Origin: Lumbricus terrestris | Taxonomy: Eukaryota; Annelida; Clitellata; Crassiclitellata; Lumbricidae | Length of the DNA: 64,000 nt | Direction: 5' to 3' | Assembly (NCBI GenBank): GCA_949752735.1 | Contig: OX457039.1 | Location: forward strand, 50,444,806-50,508,805 | Part shown: piece by piece, positions 62,940 through 64,000 of the stretch | Layout: each line of letters opens with the position of its first letter | Position numbering within the stretch: position 1 is the stretch's first letter | Translations under genes and position numbers: made by a program | Notes under the pieces: model-generated | What the model was told of the DNA's origin: nothing | Databases searched by the model: none | The model's input: only the letters and a program-made list of their open reading frames with translations

Positions 62940-63500
62940 CATAAGCTTCCACTCCTTGGAATATAGGCGCCTAACTCTGTAGGCCACAATAATTTTAGTG
63001 TCAGATTTTTACAACCTTCACTGTCCTGCATTATTCAGTTTCTAATTCCAAAGTTTGTTTTGGCTTGAATCCCGAACCATGCAATATATCAATGGCTCAA
63101 TATAGCATACTCTTTTCGCTGTACAATAATTATACATACATAGACTTCTGAGCAACAGCTTGTGCAGAGTGCAGACCGCCACCGGCGACTCAATCACTGC
63201 GCCGGCTGCTAGTCATAATATTTCATGGTTCCATAATAGGCAGCTTATATTGGCGGTACCGTCCCTCAGCAACATTGCTGCAGCAGCGTAATTGGTTCGT
63301 TTATACAAAAACCTTGTCACAAACGGGAAATTGCTGTTAACAAATTGAGAGAGTGCTCTCGTTGGTGAAGTTAAGTAAGTAAGTAGGTATAGAAGTAGTC
63401 TTCATTTTAATCTGGCCAGCATAAATTTCTGTATGACCTTGTGCTCTTCAACCGTATAGCTCAGCGATATAAGAAATAAATGCGCTTAATAGATTGGAGT
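62940..63500. other. No supported gene
   Basis: No recognisable coding sequence or repeat ends in this stretch. Confidence 0.35.
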
Positions 63501-63693
63501 AGTTCCTTACTCAGAGGCGCTCCCGTCTACAGCGCGGACACTGCATCGAAATTTCAAGCCGAAGCACACGAGTAATTGCGAATGAAGGACTTGATCAAGG
63601 TCCATACGTGGCGACTTTAGGCGGATTCGAACCAGGAGTCATCCGGTTCCAACTTCCAAGGCACCGAAATCACCACCCTACTATCGCGCCCCA
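63501..63693 (-). mobile_element. tRNA-derived SINE, family A, copy 3
   Basis: Shares CTCAGAGGCGCTCCCG, GGATTCGAACC and the CGCGCCCCACA end with 5971-6179 and 55690-55898, with small internal insertions and losses. More diverged than the other two. Confidence 0.75.
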
Positions 63694-64000
63694 CAATTCC
63701 CACAAAAGCTTCATGCCGTCTTCGTTCGGGTCTTGGTCGATTTGGGCCGTTGATTTGTGCCTTGGTCACGAATGAATGAATTAATGAATGAATGAACCTC
63801 ATTCGAGTAGTTTTTCTAATTGCATTTTTATAGGCCTATATATAAAATTGACAAATAGTGCAATTAGACTATTAGAGGAATGTATACCTTTAATTAAGGA
63901 ACTGACAGTTTGGCGTGGCATAAGATTGTAAGAAGTAAGACTGTAAATAAAGCTTATATACACGGTAAACGGAAAAAACCGAACCTCTCCAATTGCTGCA

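Overview
The window is animal genomic DNA: genes split by GT-AG introns, about 60% A+T, and many decayed LINEs, tRNA-derived SINEs and hAT-type DNA transposon copies with intact target-site duplications. Gene content and the strongly over-represented 8-mer TAGGCCTA fit a marine invertebrate, perhaps a non-vertebrate deuterostome. The species is a guess; the gene calls are not.

Five protein genes can be rebuilt exon by exon with matching splice phases. In order: SUGT1 (SGT1, HSP90 co-chaperone; minus, 18287 to 5423); an enolase-superfamily L-rhamnonate dehydratase-like gene (plus, 19766 to 22406, two exons); ALKBH8 (tRNA wobble-uridine dioxygenase/methyltransferase; minus, 32622 to 22665, eleven exons); an Ada2/TADA2B-like SAGA adaptor lacking the usual C-terminal SWIRM domain (minus, 50769 to about 39160, twelve exons); and ATP23 (mitochondrial intermembrane-space metalloprotease; plus, 51237 to 59408, six exons, 246 aa). 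SUGT1 and the dehydratase are divergent. The dehydratase and ALKBH8 are convergent, with 258 bp between stops. The Ada2-like gene and ATP23 are head to head, with 467 bp between start codons. I see no functional link between neighbours; they look like unrelated housekeeping genes.

The rest is mainly mobile DNA. SUGT1 intron 4 carries a 4.8 kb element with inverted arms of about 1.3 kb, each holding two copies of a ~0.5 kb module. Its loop holds a small unknown reading frame, and a LINE is nested in the right arm. Five short hAT-type elements and one 2.2 kb copy have perfect 8-bp target duplications. A sixth short copy (20202-20451) has imperfect flanks. Another locus (40203-41091) is three hAT-like units in tandem separated by identical 8-bp spacers.

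The most unusual feature is in ATP23. A 45-bp minisatellite (55901-56280) abuts exon 3, and its unit is a copy of that exon's own splice acceptor plus its first 31 coding bases. Every unit is open in the exon's frame, so choosing an upstream acceptor would insert multiples of 15 residues next to the conserved Cys motif of the protease.

No supported gene was found in 1-5400, 32.7-39.1 kb or 59.4-64 kb.
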